From: Candidatus Eiseniibacteriota bacterium
GTDB taxonomy: Bacteria > Eisenbacteria > RBG-16-71-46
Assembly (NCBI GenBank): GCA_016178685.1
Contig: JACOSU010000010.1
Span: 1-32,423, forward strand
Reading direction: 5' to 3'
Length of the DNA: 32,423 nt
Position numbers and translations under genes: made by a program. The notes under the pieces are model-generated. The model saw only the letters and a list, made by a program, of their open reading frames with translations. It was not told where the DNA came from and did no database searches. Shown here one piece after another: positions 1-7,503 of this stretch. Every line of letters starts with the position of its first letter. The first letter of the stretch is position 1.

Positions 1-306
1 ATGACCAAGGCGGAACTCGTGGAAGAAGTTTCGGGCCAGACCGGTGTTTCCAAGCACCACACGGCCGTCATCGTGGACGGCCTGCTCGACGCCATGTGCC
101 GTGCATTGAGCGACGGCCAGCATCTCGAGATCCGCGGCTTCGGCACGTTCAAGGTGCGCGAGCGCCGCGCCCGGCGCGCGCGCAATCCGCGCAGCGGAAC
201 CGAAGTCATGGTTCCCGCGAAGCTGGTACCGGTGTTCAAGCCCAGCAAGGAACTCAAGGCCCTCGTGCTCGAGACGGTAGAGACGCCCGAACCGGTCGCG
301 AGTTAG
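1..306 (+). CDS. HU/IHF-family nucleoid DNA-binding protein
   Basis: A 101-residue histone-like protein that bends and packages DNA as a dimer. The N-terminal helices (MTKAELVEEV, then a helix to about residue 38) lead into the beta-arm signature IRGFGTFKVRERRARRARNP at about residues 44-63. That is the HU/IHF motif GFGTFxxxxRxxRxGRNP, with Ala in place of the usual Gly before RNP. The C-terminal helix (FKPSKELKALV) matches the family. It is about 10 residues longer than a typical 90-residue HU because of an acidic tail. The ATG is the first base of the window, and the methionine aligns with normal HU starts, so the gene is probably complete, although its promoter is outside. A 31-codon gene follows 25 bases downstream. 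HU versus IHF subunit cannot be decided, so no symbol is given. Confidence 0.93.
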   Translation: MTKAELVEEVSGQTGVSKHHTAVIVDGLLDAMCRALSDGQHLEIRGFGTFKVRERRARRARNPRSGTEVMVPAKLVPVFKPSKELKALVLETVETPEPVAS

Positions 307-331
307 GCCTCCACTTCAACCGGGGGATCGA

Positions 332-427
332 ATGGGTTCGGGAAAGAAGCGCAAGCGGAAGAAGATCGCGACGCACAAGCGAAAGAAGCGACTGCGGAAG
401 AATCGCCATAAGAAGCGCATCCGCTAA
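332..427 (+). CDS. bS22/mS38-like (AURKAIP1/COX24 domain) micro-protein
   Basis: A 31-codon ORF whose product is almost entirely Lys, Arg and His (MGSGKKRKRKK, then IATHKRKKRLRKNRHKKRIR). The pattern GSGKKRKR-x-K-x-ATHKRKKRLRKNRHKK is what I recall for the COX24/AURKAIP1 proteins of Bacteroidota. These are relatives of mycobacterial bS22 and mitochondrial mS38, which sit on the small ribosomal subunit near the decoding region. A GGGGG stretch at 322-326 lies 5 bases before the ATG and serves as a ribosome binding site. The stop is TAA. It sits between the HU gene and an RNase R-family gene, fitting a translation-linked cluster. Assignment to the ribosome is inferred from family resemblance. 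The extreme basic composition alone would only suggest nucleic-acid binding. Confidence 0.8.
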   Translation: MGSGKKRKRKKIATHKRKKRLRKNRHKKRIR

Positions 428-626
428 TCGATTCGCATCGGCTCCGGAGCAGGCTCCGCGACTCCTCGGCCGCGCGCACCGGGCGCGCGGCCGTTGGACG
501 TTTGATCCGGCGCGCCGCTGGCGGGGCGGAGTCCGCGAACTGAGCTGGAAGGGGGCCCACGGACCCGAGGACGGCGATTTCTGCATCGCCGAGGTTCCGG
601 AGGTCGGGCCCGCGCTGCTGGTCGAG

Positions 627-2171
627 GTGCTGGGCGCGGATCAACGCCCCGAGCTGGACGACGACACGGTCGCGTCCCAGTTCCGCCTGCGGCGGCGGTT
701 CCCCGAGGCGGCCGAACGCGAAGCGGCTGCGTTCCACGAGCCCGGCGCGCGCGAGCGGGCCGGACGGCTCGACCTGCGCGGCGACCTGGTGTTCACGATC
801 GATCCCGCCGACGCCCGCGACCACGACGACGCTCTCTCGGTGCGGCGGATCGAGTCCGGACGGTTCGAAGTGGGCATCCACATCGCCGACGTGTCGCGTT
901 ACGTCGTCGCGGGCGGTCCGCTCGACCGCGAAGCGGTCGAGCGCGGGACCAGCTGCTACCTCCCGGGCGGCGTGGTTCCCATGCTCCCCGAACGGCTCTC
1001 GAGCGACCTTTGCTCGCTCGGCGAAGACCGCGACCGTCTCGCGTTGAGCGTGCTGGTCGAACTCGACGCGGCCGGCCGGCGCCACTCGGCGCGGTTCGCC
1101 GAGACCGTGATCCGCAGCCGCCACAGCCTGCACTACGAGGAGGTGCAGGACGCGCTGGACGGCGTGAGCCCGCGCACCGGTGAGCTCCAGGCGGCGCTCG
1201 AGAACTTGCGCGACCTCTCGCGCGTGCTCCGCCGGCGAAGGCTCGCGGCCGGCGCGCTCGAGCTCGACGTGCCCGAGGTCAAGGCGACGGTCGATGAAGC
1301 CGGCGTCCCGATCGCGATCGAACGTCGGCCTCACCTCGAGAGCCACGAGCTGATCGAGGAATTCATGCTGCTCGCGAACCACTGCGTGGGGGAGGAGGGC
1401 GCGCGGCGCCGCGCGGGCGTTCTGTACCGCGTGCACGATCCGCCCTCCCCCGAGCGGCTCGCCGACCTCGATCGCATGCTGCGCACGCTCGGCCTCCCGC
1501 GCCTCGGCGGGGTCGTGGAACCCGCGCGCGCGCTCCAGGCACTGCTCGCCGTGTCGCTCGATCCGCCGCACCGCCGCCTGCTCCACCGGCTGGTGCTGCG
1601 GTCCCTGGCGCGCGCGCGCTACCTCGAGCGCGATCATGGACATTTCGGACTCGGGAGCCGCGAATACTGCCACTTCACGTCCCCGATCCGCCGTTATCCC
1701 GATCTCCACAACCATCGTCGCGTGCGCGAGTGGATCCGGGCGCGTCCCGACGCGGCCTGGGATCCGGTCGAGATCGCGGCGCTCGCGCTCCAGTGCAGCG
1801 ACACCGAACAGGCCGCCACCGGCGCCGAACGCGAGGCGGTGCGGGTCAAGAGTCTGCGTCATCTTGAGGGGCGACTTGGCGAGGCCACCTCGGGTATCAT
1901 CACCGGCATCATTGCACGGGGGTTTTTCGTCGAACTCGACGACACGCCGGTGGACGGATTCGTCCGCCTGTCGCACGGGTTCGATGATCGCTTCGATCTC
2001 GACGAATCGGGGATCCGACTGGTGGGACGCCGAACGCGCCGGCGGTTCACGCTCGGGGATGCGGTTCGCGTGGTGATCGCGCGCGTGGACATCCCGGCCC
2101 GGGAGTGCGATTTTGCACTCGATCTGCCGGCGCGTCGCGCGCAGCGCCGTCGCTCTTCCAGGAGGAGATGA
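627..2171 (+). CDS. RNase II/R-family 3'-5' exoribonuclease (RNB domain), 5' end uncertain
   Basis: A processive hydrolytic exoribonuclease of the RNB family. The catalytic block TIDPADARDHDDALSV is encoded at about 797-844 and carries the four Asp residues that bind Mg2+. Other RNB signatures follow: HIADVSRYV, the CYLPGGVVPMLPERLSSDLCSL block, and HFTSPIRRYPDLHNHR. The C-terminus holds an S1 RNA-binding domain (GIITGIIARGFFVELDD...VDGFVRLS). The first usable start in this frame after the upstream gene is GTG 627. However, the frame stays open with coding-like third positions back to about 460, and that stretch resembles part of a cold-shock domain. The usual N-terminal HTH and first cold-shock domain of RNase R are absent. 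So the protein is short at the N-terminus, or the start is non-canonical, or a frameshift lies between 428 and 627. The stop overlaps the next start (TGATG). Confidence 0.85.
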   Translation: MLGADQRPELDDDTVASQFRLRRRFPEAAEREAAAFHEPGARERAGRLDLRGDLVFTIDPADARDHDDALSVRRIESGRFEVGIHIADVSRYVVAGGPLDREAVERGTSCYLPGGVVPMLPERLSSDLCSLGEDRDRLALSVLVELDAAGRRHSARFAETVIRSRHSLHYEEVQDALDGVSPRTGELQAALENLRDLSRVLRRRRLAAGALELDVPEVKATVDEAGVPIAIERRPHLESHELIEEFMLLANHCVGEEGARRRAGVLYRVHDPPSPERLADLDRMLRTLGLPRLGGVVEPARALQALLAVSLDPPHRRLLHRLVLRSLARARYLERDHGHFGLGSREYCHFTSPIRRYPDLHNHRRVREWIRARPDAAWDPVEIAALALQCSDTEQAATGAEREAVRVKSLRHLEGRLGEATSGIITGIIARGFFVELDDTPVDGFVRLSHGFDDRFDLDESGIRLVGRRTRRRFTLGDAVRVVIARVDIPARECDFALDLPARRAQRRRSSRRR

Positions 2172-2680
2172 TGCCGCAGAAAAGAGCCACCCGCAGGAGT
2201 GAGCGCCGGCGCAGCACGAGAGCCGATGCGCGCCTCAGCATGAGAGTCGAAGGCAGTCCCGCCGCGGGAGACTCGACCCAGGTGATCACCGAGAGCCAGA
2301 ACATCTCGGCCAGCGGCGTGTACTGCACGTCGACCCATTACCTAGCTCCGCTCTCCCGCGTGGCCCTGACCATCGTGCTGCCGCGCCTTCCCGGTTCCAC
2401 GTCGAGCAAGGAACTGATCAAGTGCGACGGCATCGTCGTGCGTTGCGAGCCCGCCCGCGCCCGGCGCTCCGAGAAGAATTACGAGCTGGCGTGCATGTTC
2501 TCGGATCTCGACGACCAGCGGCGCATGCTGCTCGATGAGTTCGTGACCTGGCGCAATCTCCAGTCCCTGCGCGCGGCGACCGCCGGACCCAACGGCGTGC
2601 GTCCGGGGGCGAAGACGGCGGGCGCCGCCAGGCAGCGCACGGTGCGGAAGTCCGCGGCGCGTCGCCGCACGATTCACTGA
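2171..2680 (+). CDS. PilZ-domain protein (probable cyclic-di-GMP receptor)
   Basis: A 169-residue soluble protein. It carries the two PilZ ligand motifs: an Arg-rich RxxxR (RRSTR, residues 13-17) and NxSxxG (NISASG, residues 44-49), about 27 residues apart as in the family. The beta-strand pattern after it (VALTIVLPRLP, CDGIVVRCEP, YELACMFSDL) also fits. PilZ domains bind cyclic-di-GMP and pass the signal to motility, polysaccharide or transcription partners. The partner here is unknown. Two ATGs are adjacent. ATG 2171 is preferred because AGGAGG at 2160-2165 is 5 bases away, whereas it would be only 2 bases from ATG 2168. The first base of the start overlaps the upstream stop codon. The last 40 residues are basic and Ala-rich with no recognised fold. 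Confidence 0.82.
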   Translation: MPQKRATRRSERRRSTRADARLSMRVEGSPAAGDSTQVITESQNISASGVYCTSTHYLAPLSRVALTIVLPRLPGSTSSKELIKCDGIVVRCEPARARRSEKNYELACMFSDLDDQRRMLLDEFVTWRNLQSLRAATAGPNGVRPGAKTAGAARQRTVRKSAARRRTIH

Positions 2681-2766
2681 TCGCGACCGATCCCTGGCCA
2701 GCGTTGCGGGATGCCGCGTGCCGTGGCCTGCGCGGCGCGCCGCCCGGGCCCGCCTTTGAGGTCCAC

Positions 2767-4083
2767 TTGAAGCTGATCGTTCATCCGGGTGAGCCGCTGG
2801 CCGGCCGCGTGATCCCGCCCGGCGACAAGTCGATCACGCATCGAGCGTTTCTTCTCGCGCTGATCGCCCGGGGCCCCACGCGCGTTTTCGGCGCGAATTC
2901 CGGCGCCGACTGCGCATCCACGCTCGATTGCGCCCGCGCTCTGGGACTCAACGCGGCGTACGAAAGCGGCGCGTGGAATCTCACCCCGCGTCCGCTCACC
3001 GAACCCGCGCGCGTTCTGGATTGCGGAAACTCGGGGACCACGATGCGGCTGCTGCCCGGCGTGCTCGCGGCGCAGCCGTTCCTGAGTGTGCTCACCGGGG
3101 ACGAGTCGTTGTCGCGCCGCCCGGTCGCGCGCGTGATCGAACCGCTCCGACTCATGGGAGCCTCGCTGTTCGCACGGGGCGGCGACCGCCTGCCTCCGCT
3201 GATCGTGCGCGGCGGCGCGCTCAGTCCAATCCGTTACGCGCTGCCGGTCGCGAGCGCGCAGGTCGCCTCCTGCCTGCTGCTCGCGGGACTGTTCGCGAAC
3301 GGCGAGTCCGCGGTCGAGATCCCGGGCCCGGCCCGCGATCACACCGAGCGCATGCTGCGCGCGGCCGGGGTCCCGATCGACGAGACGCCGATCGCGGGTG
3401 GCGGGCGGCAGGTCTGCGTGACGGGTCCCGCGCGGCCCGAGGGCGGCGAGATCCGCCTCCCGGGCGACTTCTCCGCCGCCGCGTTCTTCCTCGCCGCGGC
3501 GGCCGCCCGTCCCGGATCCCGCGTGACGGCCGAGGGAGTGGGGCTCAATCCCACCCGCACCGGGCTGCTCGACGTGCTCGAAGCGATGGGTGCCCGCATC
3601 GAGCGCACCTGCCTTCGCGAGGAGATGGGTGAGCCGGTCGGGGACGTGTCCGTGACCGGCCCCGATCGCCTCCAGGCATTCGACGTGCCGCCCGAATGGA
3701 TGCCGCGACTGATCGACGAGGCACCCGCGTGGGCGATCGCGGCCAGCGCCGCACCCGGTATCTCGCGGCTCGCGGGAGCGTCCGAGCTGCGCATCAAGGA
3801 GAGCGACCGCATCTCGTCGCTGTCCAAAAATCTCAGCCGGCTCGGGATCGTGACGCGCGAGCGGCCGGATGGCCTCGAGGTGGAAGGCGGCGTTCCCCGG
3901 GGCGGGACCGTGGTCTCGGACGGCGACCACCGGATCGCGATGGCGTTCGCGGCGCTCGCTTCCCGCGCCGCCTCGCCGGTCACGATTGACGACGCCGCCT
4001 CGATCGCCACATCCTATCCGGGATTCGCCGGTGCGCTGGCGGCGCTCGGGGCTCGAGTCGAGACGGAGAACGAACGGCCGTGA
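2767..4083 (+). CDS. aroA: 3-phosphoshikimate 1-carboxyvinyltransferase (EPSP synthase)
   Basis: Joins phosphoenolpyruvate to shikimate-3-phosphate, the sixth step of the shikimate pathway to chorismate. At 438 residues it matches the family (about 430). Visible motifs are PPGDKSITHRA at residues 17-27 with the substrate-binding Lys21; LDCGNSGTTMRLLPG, the PEP/glyphosate loop; and RIKESDRI near the C-terminus. The loop reads GNSGTTMRLL rather than the GNAGTAMRPL of enteric enzymes, so it resembles the Bacillus-type sequence. TTG 2767 is chosen because MKLIVHPGEPLAGRVIPPGDKS aligns with the normal N-terminus and GAGG (2758-2761) lies 5 bases upstream. The frame stays open upstream, but that part is Pro/Arg-rich and unlike the family. 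The end overlaps cmk by 4 bases (GTGA). Confidence 0.95.
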   Translation: MKLIVHPGEPLAGRVIPPGDKSITHRAFLLALIARGPTRVFGANSGADCASTLDCARALGLNAAYESGAWNLTPRPLTEPARVLDCGNSGTTMRLLPGVLAAQPFLSVLTGDESLSRRPVARVIEPLRLMGASLFARGGDRLPPLIVRGGALSPIRYALPVASAQVASCLLLAGLFANGESAVEIPGPARDHTERMLRAAGVPIDETPIAGGGRQVCVTGPARPEGGEIRLPGDFSAAAFFLAAAAARPGSRVTAEGVGLNPTRTGLLDVLEAMGARIERTCLREEMGEPVGDVSVTGPDRLQAFDVPPEWMPRLIDEAPAWAIAASAAPGISRLAGASELRIKESDRISSLSKNLSRLGIVTRERPDGLEVEGGVPRGGTVVSDGDHRIAMAFAALASRAASPVTIDDAASIATSYPGFAGALAALGARVETENERP

Positions 4084-4826
4084 CTTCGACCCATTTCGTG
4101 GTGACCATCGACGGCCCGGCGGCCGCCGGCAAGAGCACGACCGCTCGTGCCGTCGCATCCGCTCTCGGCTTCCTCTACGTCGACACCGGAGCGCTCTATC
4201 GCGCGCTCGCGCTCAAGGGCCTCGAGAGCGGCGTGAGGCTCGAGAATCCCGAGGCTCTGGCCGCGCTGCTCGACTCGACCCGCGTGGATCTTTCGGGGAC
4301 GCCCGATGCCGTTCACGTGTGGCTCGACGGTGCGGACGTGGGCGAGCGCATCCGCACGCCGGAAGTGAGCGAGGCCTCCTCGCGCATGGCTGCGTTCCCC
4401 GCGGTGCGCGCCCGTCTGGTCGAACTTCAGCGATCGCTTGCCTCGCACGGGGCGCTGGTCGCGGAAGGACGCGATCTGGGCACCGTGGTCTATCCGGATG
4501 CCGAGGTGAAGCTCTACCTCGACGCCGATCTTCCGACTCGAGCCCGACGGCGGGCCCGTGAGCTCGAGTCGCGCGGAATCCCGATGAGCCTCGAGCAGGT
4601 GACCGAGGAGCTGGAACGCCGCGACCAGCGCGATCGAACGCGCCCCGACAGCCCGCTCCAGGCGGCGACCGGAGCCATCGTGCTCGATACCAGCGGCTGG
4701 TCGATCGAACAGCAGATCGAGCGCGTTCTCGACATCGTGAGGGGCCATCCGAGTCGACCGGAGAGCGGGCCGGAAGAGCGGGCTGCGGGCGGATCGCAGG
4801 GCGTCGGGGCCTCGGAAAACACATGA
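4080..4826 (+). CDS. cmk: (d)CMP kinase
   Basis: Phosphorylates CMP and dCMP with ATP for nucleotide recycling and DNA or lipid precursor supply. The 248-residue product has the P-loop DGPAAAGKSTTAR at about residues 11-23, the CMP-binding DTGALYRA, the EGRDLGTVVYPDAEVKLYLDAD strand and the lid-type RRDQRDRTRPDSPL. All are diagnostic of bacterial cytidylate kinase. It is slightly longer than usual (220-230) because of a Gly/Ser/Glu-rich tail of about 20 residues. The GTG start overlaps the aroA stop by four bases, so translation is probably coupled. The order aroA-cmk, followed by plsC and rpsA, is a well-known linkage and supports the call. Confidence 0.95.
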   Translation: MTSTHFVVTIDGPAAAGKSTTARAVASALGFLYVDTGALYRALALKGLESGVRLENPEALAALLDSTRVDLSGTPDAVHVWLDGADVGERIRTPEVSEASSRMAAFPAVRARLVELQRSLASHGALVAEGRDLGTVVYPDAEVKLYLDADLPTRARRRARELESRGIPMSLEQVTEELERRDQRDRTRPDSPLQAATGAIVLDTSGWSIEQQIERVLDIVRGHPSRPESGPEERAAGGSQGVGASENT

Positions 4827-4900
4827 AGTCGCATGCTTAATTCGGCAGCGCTCTGACACCTGCCGCGTTCGGGGCTTCGGCTTCGTGACCCTCACCGAGG

Positions 4901-4919
4901 GGCCGCAAGCGGTGCGGCC
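4901..4919 (+). other. GC hairpin just upstream of the plsC ribosome binding site
   Basis: GGCCGCA (4901-4907) and TGCGGCC (4913-4919) form a perfect 7-bp stem with a 5-base loop. The plsC AGGAG begins four bases later at 4923. The hairpin lies in the 106-base cmk-plsC gap and could tune plsC translation or mRNA processing. There is no T-run, so it is not an ordinary intrinsic terminator. Confidence 0.4.
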
Positions 4920-4932
4920 ATTAGGAGAACGA

Positions 4933-5580
4933 GTGGGTTTCCTCTATAGTCTCGGCCGGTTTCTGATGAGCGGCACCGGACAACTGATGGCCGGATGGGA
5001 CGTGACGGGACGCGAACGGGTTCCCCGAACCGGGGGTCTGCTGGTCGCCTCGAATCACATCTCGTTCTGGGATCCACCGCTAGTGGGGGCGGCCCTGCCG
5101 CGGGCGTGCCATTTTCTGGCCAAGGAAGAGTTGTTCGCGACTCCCTTGATCGGCCCGCTTTTTCGAGAGATCAACGCCCTTCCGATCCGTCGCGGCATGG
5201 CGGATCTCACCGGACTCAGCCGTGCGGTTGAACTGCTGCAGGGTGGCCGGGCGTTGCTGTTGTTTCCGGAGGGAACCCGGATGCGCGACGGTGAGCTTCA
5301 CCCCGCGCGACCGGGCGTCGGCATGCTGGCGGTGCATGCCGGCGTACCCATCCTTCCGTGCTGCATCTCGGGTAGTAACCGTCCGGGTCAATGGTGGTAT
5401 CGGGGCACCCGGGTGCGCATTTCGTTCGGCGCGCCGAAACCCTGGCAGGAGCTGGCCGGTCCGGACTCCGACCTCACGCCCGGCCGTGCGCTCTATCAGC
5501 GCATCGGCGATGGGGTGATGCGCGAGGTGGCGGAGCTTCGAGCCGGCCAGAGACAGGCGGCAACACGAGGTGCGGCCTGA
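4933..5580 (+). CDS. plsC: 1-acyl-sn-glycerol-3-phosphate acyltransferase
   Basis: Adds the second acyl chain to lysophosphatidic acid to make phosphatidic acid at the inner face of the membrane. The 215-residue protein has the four acyltransferase blocks: NHISFWD (His42 and Asp47, the HX4D catalytic pair), NALPIRR, FPEGTRMRDG and GVPILPCCI. The N-terminal stretch FLYSLGRFLMSGTGQLM is hydrophobic and could dip into the membrane. GTG 4933 is chosen because AGGAG at 4923-4927 is 5 bases upstream. The frame is open to GTG 4885, but that extension lacks a ribosome binding site and would cross the hairpin. Its position between cmk and rpsA matches the cmk-plsC-rpsA order known in Firmicutes. Exact acyl-donor preference cannot be read from sequence. 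Confidence 0.92.
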   Translation: MGFLYSLGRFLMSGTGQLMAGWDVTGRERVPRTGGLLVASNHISFWDPPLVGAALPRACHFLAKEELFATPLIGPLFREINALPIRRGMADLTGLSRAVELLQGGRALLLFPEGTRMRDGELHPARPGVGMLAVHAGVPILPCCISGSNRPGQWWYRGTRVRISFGAPKPWQELAGPDSDLTPGRALYQRIGDGVMREVAELRAGQRQAATRGAA

Positions 5581-5619
5581 TCCGCACCCTATCTCTGCAT
5601 CAAGGAGGCTTTACCGATC

Positions 5620-7428
5620 ATGCTGGAGACCACGGAAAAAAACCCCAACCCCGGAACCGCCGCCCCCCGCCGGGCGCCCCAGACTCCCTTCCTGCCGTTC
5701 AACGCCGACGACGAGGACGAACTGACCGTCGAGATGCGCGACGAGATGTTCGGCCAGTACGAGGAATCGCTCCGTTCGATCGCTGAAGGCGAGATCGTTC
5801 GAGGCACGGTGCTCGCCATCGACGAGAAAGACGTCCTGGTGGACGTCGGTTTCAAGAGCGAGGGTATCATCTCGCTGTCCGAGTTCTCGGACCCCTCGAG
5901 CATCCACGTCGGGGACACGATCGAGGTGTTCCTCGAGAAGATGGAGAACCAGGACGGACTGGTCGTGCTGTCGAAGCAGCGCGCCGACTTCGTTCGCGTG
6001 TGGGACCGCGTCAAGGAGGCGCACGATCAGGAGGCGGTGGTCGACGGCAAGCTGGTGCGCAAGATCAAGGGCGGCGTGGTGGTGGATCTTTACGGCGTCG
6101 AGGCGTTCCTGCCCGGCTCCCAGATCGCGCTCAGGCAGGTTCAGAACGTGGACGCGCTGCTGGGCCAGATGGTTCAGGTGCGCATCATCAAGCTCAACAA
6201 GCGCCGCCGGAACATCGTGGTCTCCCGGCGTGCGGTGCTCGAAGCCGAGCGCGACCGCATGAAGGCGACCATCCTCAAGGATCTCGCGAAAGATCAGATC
6301 CGGGAGGGCGTGGTCAAGAACATCACCGAGTTCGGCGCGTTCGTCGACCTCGGCGGCATCGACGGCCTGCTGCACATCACCGACATGTCGTGGGGCCGCG
6401 TCGCGCATCCTTCGGAGCTGGTGAAGATCGGCGACAAGGTGCGCGTCAAGGTGCTGAACTTCGATCCCGAGAAGGAGCGGATTTCGCTGGGCTTGAAGCA
6501 GCTCGATGCCTATCCGTGGGAGGGGGTCGAGGACAAATACAAGGTCGGGGACCGCCTGAAGGGCAAGGTGGTGTCGATCACGGATTACGGCGCATTCGTG
6601 GAGCTCGAGAAGGGCGTCGAAGGGCTGATCCACGTGTCCGAGATGTCCTGGACGCGCCACGTTCGTCATCCGTCGAAGGTCGTGAACATCGGGGACATCA
6701 TCGAAGCCGTGGTGCTCAAGGTCGACAAGGCGAACGAGAAGATCTCGCTCGGCCTGAAGCAGGTGGAGCCCGATCCGTGGCTCACGCTCGACCAGAAGTA
6801 TCCGACCGGCATGCGCGTCAAGGGCAAGGTTCGCAACCTGACCAACTTCGGCGCGTTCGTCGAGCTCGAAGAGGGCATCGACGGACTGGTGCACGTGTCG
6901 GACATGTCGTGGACCAAGCGGGTCGCGCATCCGAGCGAGGTGCTCAAGAAGGGCGACCTGATCGAGGTCGTGATCCTGTCGATCGACAAGGAGCACCGCC
7001 GGATCAGCCTGGGACTCAAGCAGGGCTCCGAGGACCCATGGCCGTTGCTGGCCGACAAGTTCCCGTCGGGCCTGAAGGTGAGCGGCACCGTGAATCGTCT
7101 GTTCGATCGCGGGGTGATCGTGGACCTCGGCGAAGGGATCGAGGGCTTCGTGCCGCTGTCGCAGGTCGGCATCGACGACCTCAAGCGTCCGAACGATGCC
7201 TTCGAGGTGGGAGAAACGCTCACCATGAAGGTGACGCGCGTGGACGTCCCGAACCACCGGTTGATTCTGAGCGTCAAGGCGTGGTTGTCCGAACAGGACG
7301 ATATCGCGCTCGCCGAGTGGACGTCGAAGCGCAATCAGGTGCGGGCCAGCATCGCCGCGAATCCGCCGGCCGAAGTGCCGGAAGTTCGCGCGGTGAAGGA
7401 GCGGGCCGAGCCCGACGAGGAGATCTGA
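5620..7428 (+). CDS. rpsA: 30S ribosomal protein S1
   Basis: A 602-residue mRNA-binding ribosomal protein with six S1 (OB-fold) repeats at about residues 55-120, 140-205, 226-294, 311-381, 398-468 and 485-554. This is the full six-domain form seen in Gram-negative bacteria. Repeats 3-5 are the most alike (for example TEFGAFVDL, TDYGAFVEL and TNFGAFVEL, each followed by a HVSDMSW-type segment). Repeats 1 and 2 diverge, as in E. coli S1, where they bind the ribosome. A 50-residue acidic, Pro-rich N-terminus precedes repeat 1, and an acidic tail ends the protein. ATG 5620 is preceded by AAGGAGG at 5602-5608, 11 bases away, which is slightly long. It is 39 bases after plsC and is the last gene of this run, being followed by an intrinsic terminator. 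Confidence 0.97.
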   Translation: MLETTEKNPNPGTAAPRRAPQTPFLPFNADDEDELTVEMRDEMFGQYEESLRSIAEGEIVRGTVLAIDEKDVLVDVGFKSEGIISLSEFSDPSSIHVGDTIEVFLEKMENQDGLVVLSKQRADFVRVWDRVKEAHDQEAVVDGKLVRKIKGGVVVDLYGVEAFLPGSQIALRQVQNVDALLGQMVQVRIIKLNKRRRNIVVSRRAVLEAERDRMKATILKDLAKDQIREGVVKNITEFGAFVDLGGIDGLLHITDMSWGRVAHPSELVKIGDKVRVKVLNFDPEKERISLGLKQLDAYPWEGVEDKYKVGDRLKGKVVSITDYGAFVELEKGVEGLIHVSEMSWTRHVRHPSKVVNIGDIIEAVVLKVDKANEKISLGLKQVEPDPWLTLDQKYPTGMRVKGKVRNLTNFGAFVELEEGIDGLVHVSDMSWTKRVAHPSEVLKKGDLIEVVILSIDKEHRRISLGLKQGSEDPWPLLADKFPSGLKVSGTVNRLFDRGVIVDLGEGIEGFVPLSQVGIDDLKRPNDAFEVGETLTMKVTRVDVPNHRLILSVKAWLSEQDDIALAEWTSKRNQVRASIAANPPAEVPEVRAVKERAEPDEEI

Positions 7429-7451
7429 GCGAGGGCCAGACGCGGCTTCCG

Positions 7452-7489
7452 CCGGGCGGGACCTTAGGGTTCCGCCCGGTTGGCTTTTT
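7452..7489 (+). terminator. Rho-independent terminator after rpsA
   Basis: CCGGGCGGGA (7452-7461) pairs with TTCCGCCCGG (7470-7479) in a 10-bp stem with one G-T pair and an 8-base loop. The T-rich stretch TTGGCTTTTT follows at 7480-7489. It lies 24 bases after the rpsA stop and before the ribosome binding site of the next gene, so it ends the HU-to-rpsA run. Confidence 0.88.
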
Positions 7490-7503
7490 CGGGAGGCGCG
7501 CCT

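Noticed and set aside
303..1976. A 557-codon minus-strand frame opposite the RNB gene
   Set aside because: The plus strand carries all RNB catalytic motifs; the antisense product has no recognisable domain.
4945..4950. TATAGT -10-like box
   Set aside because: It lies inside the plsC coding sequence and the region 17 bases upstream (TAGGAG) is a ribosome binding site, not a -35 box.
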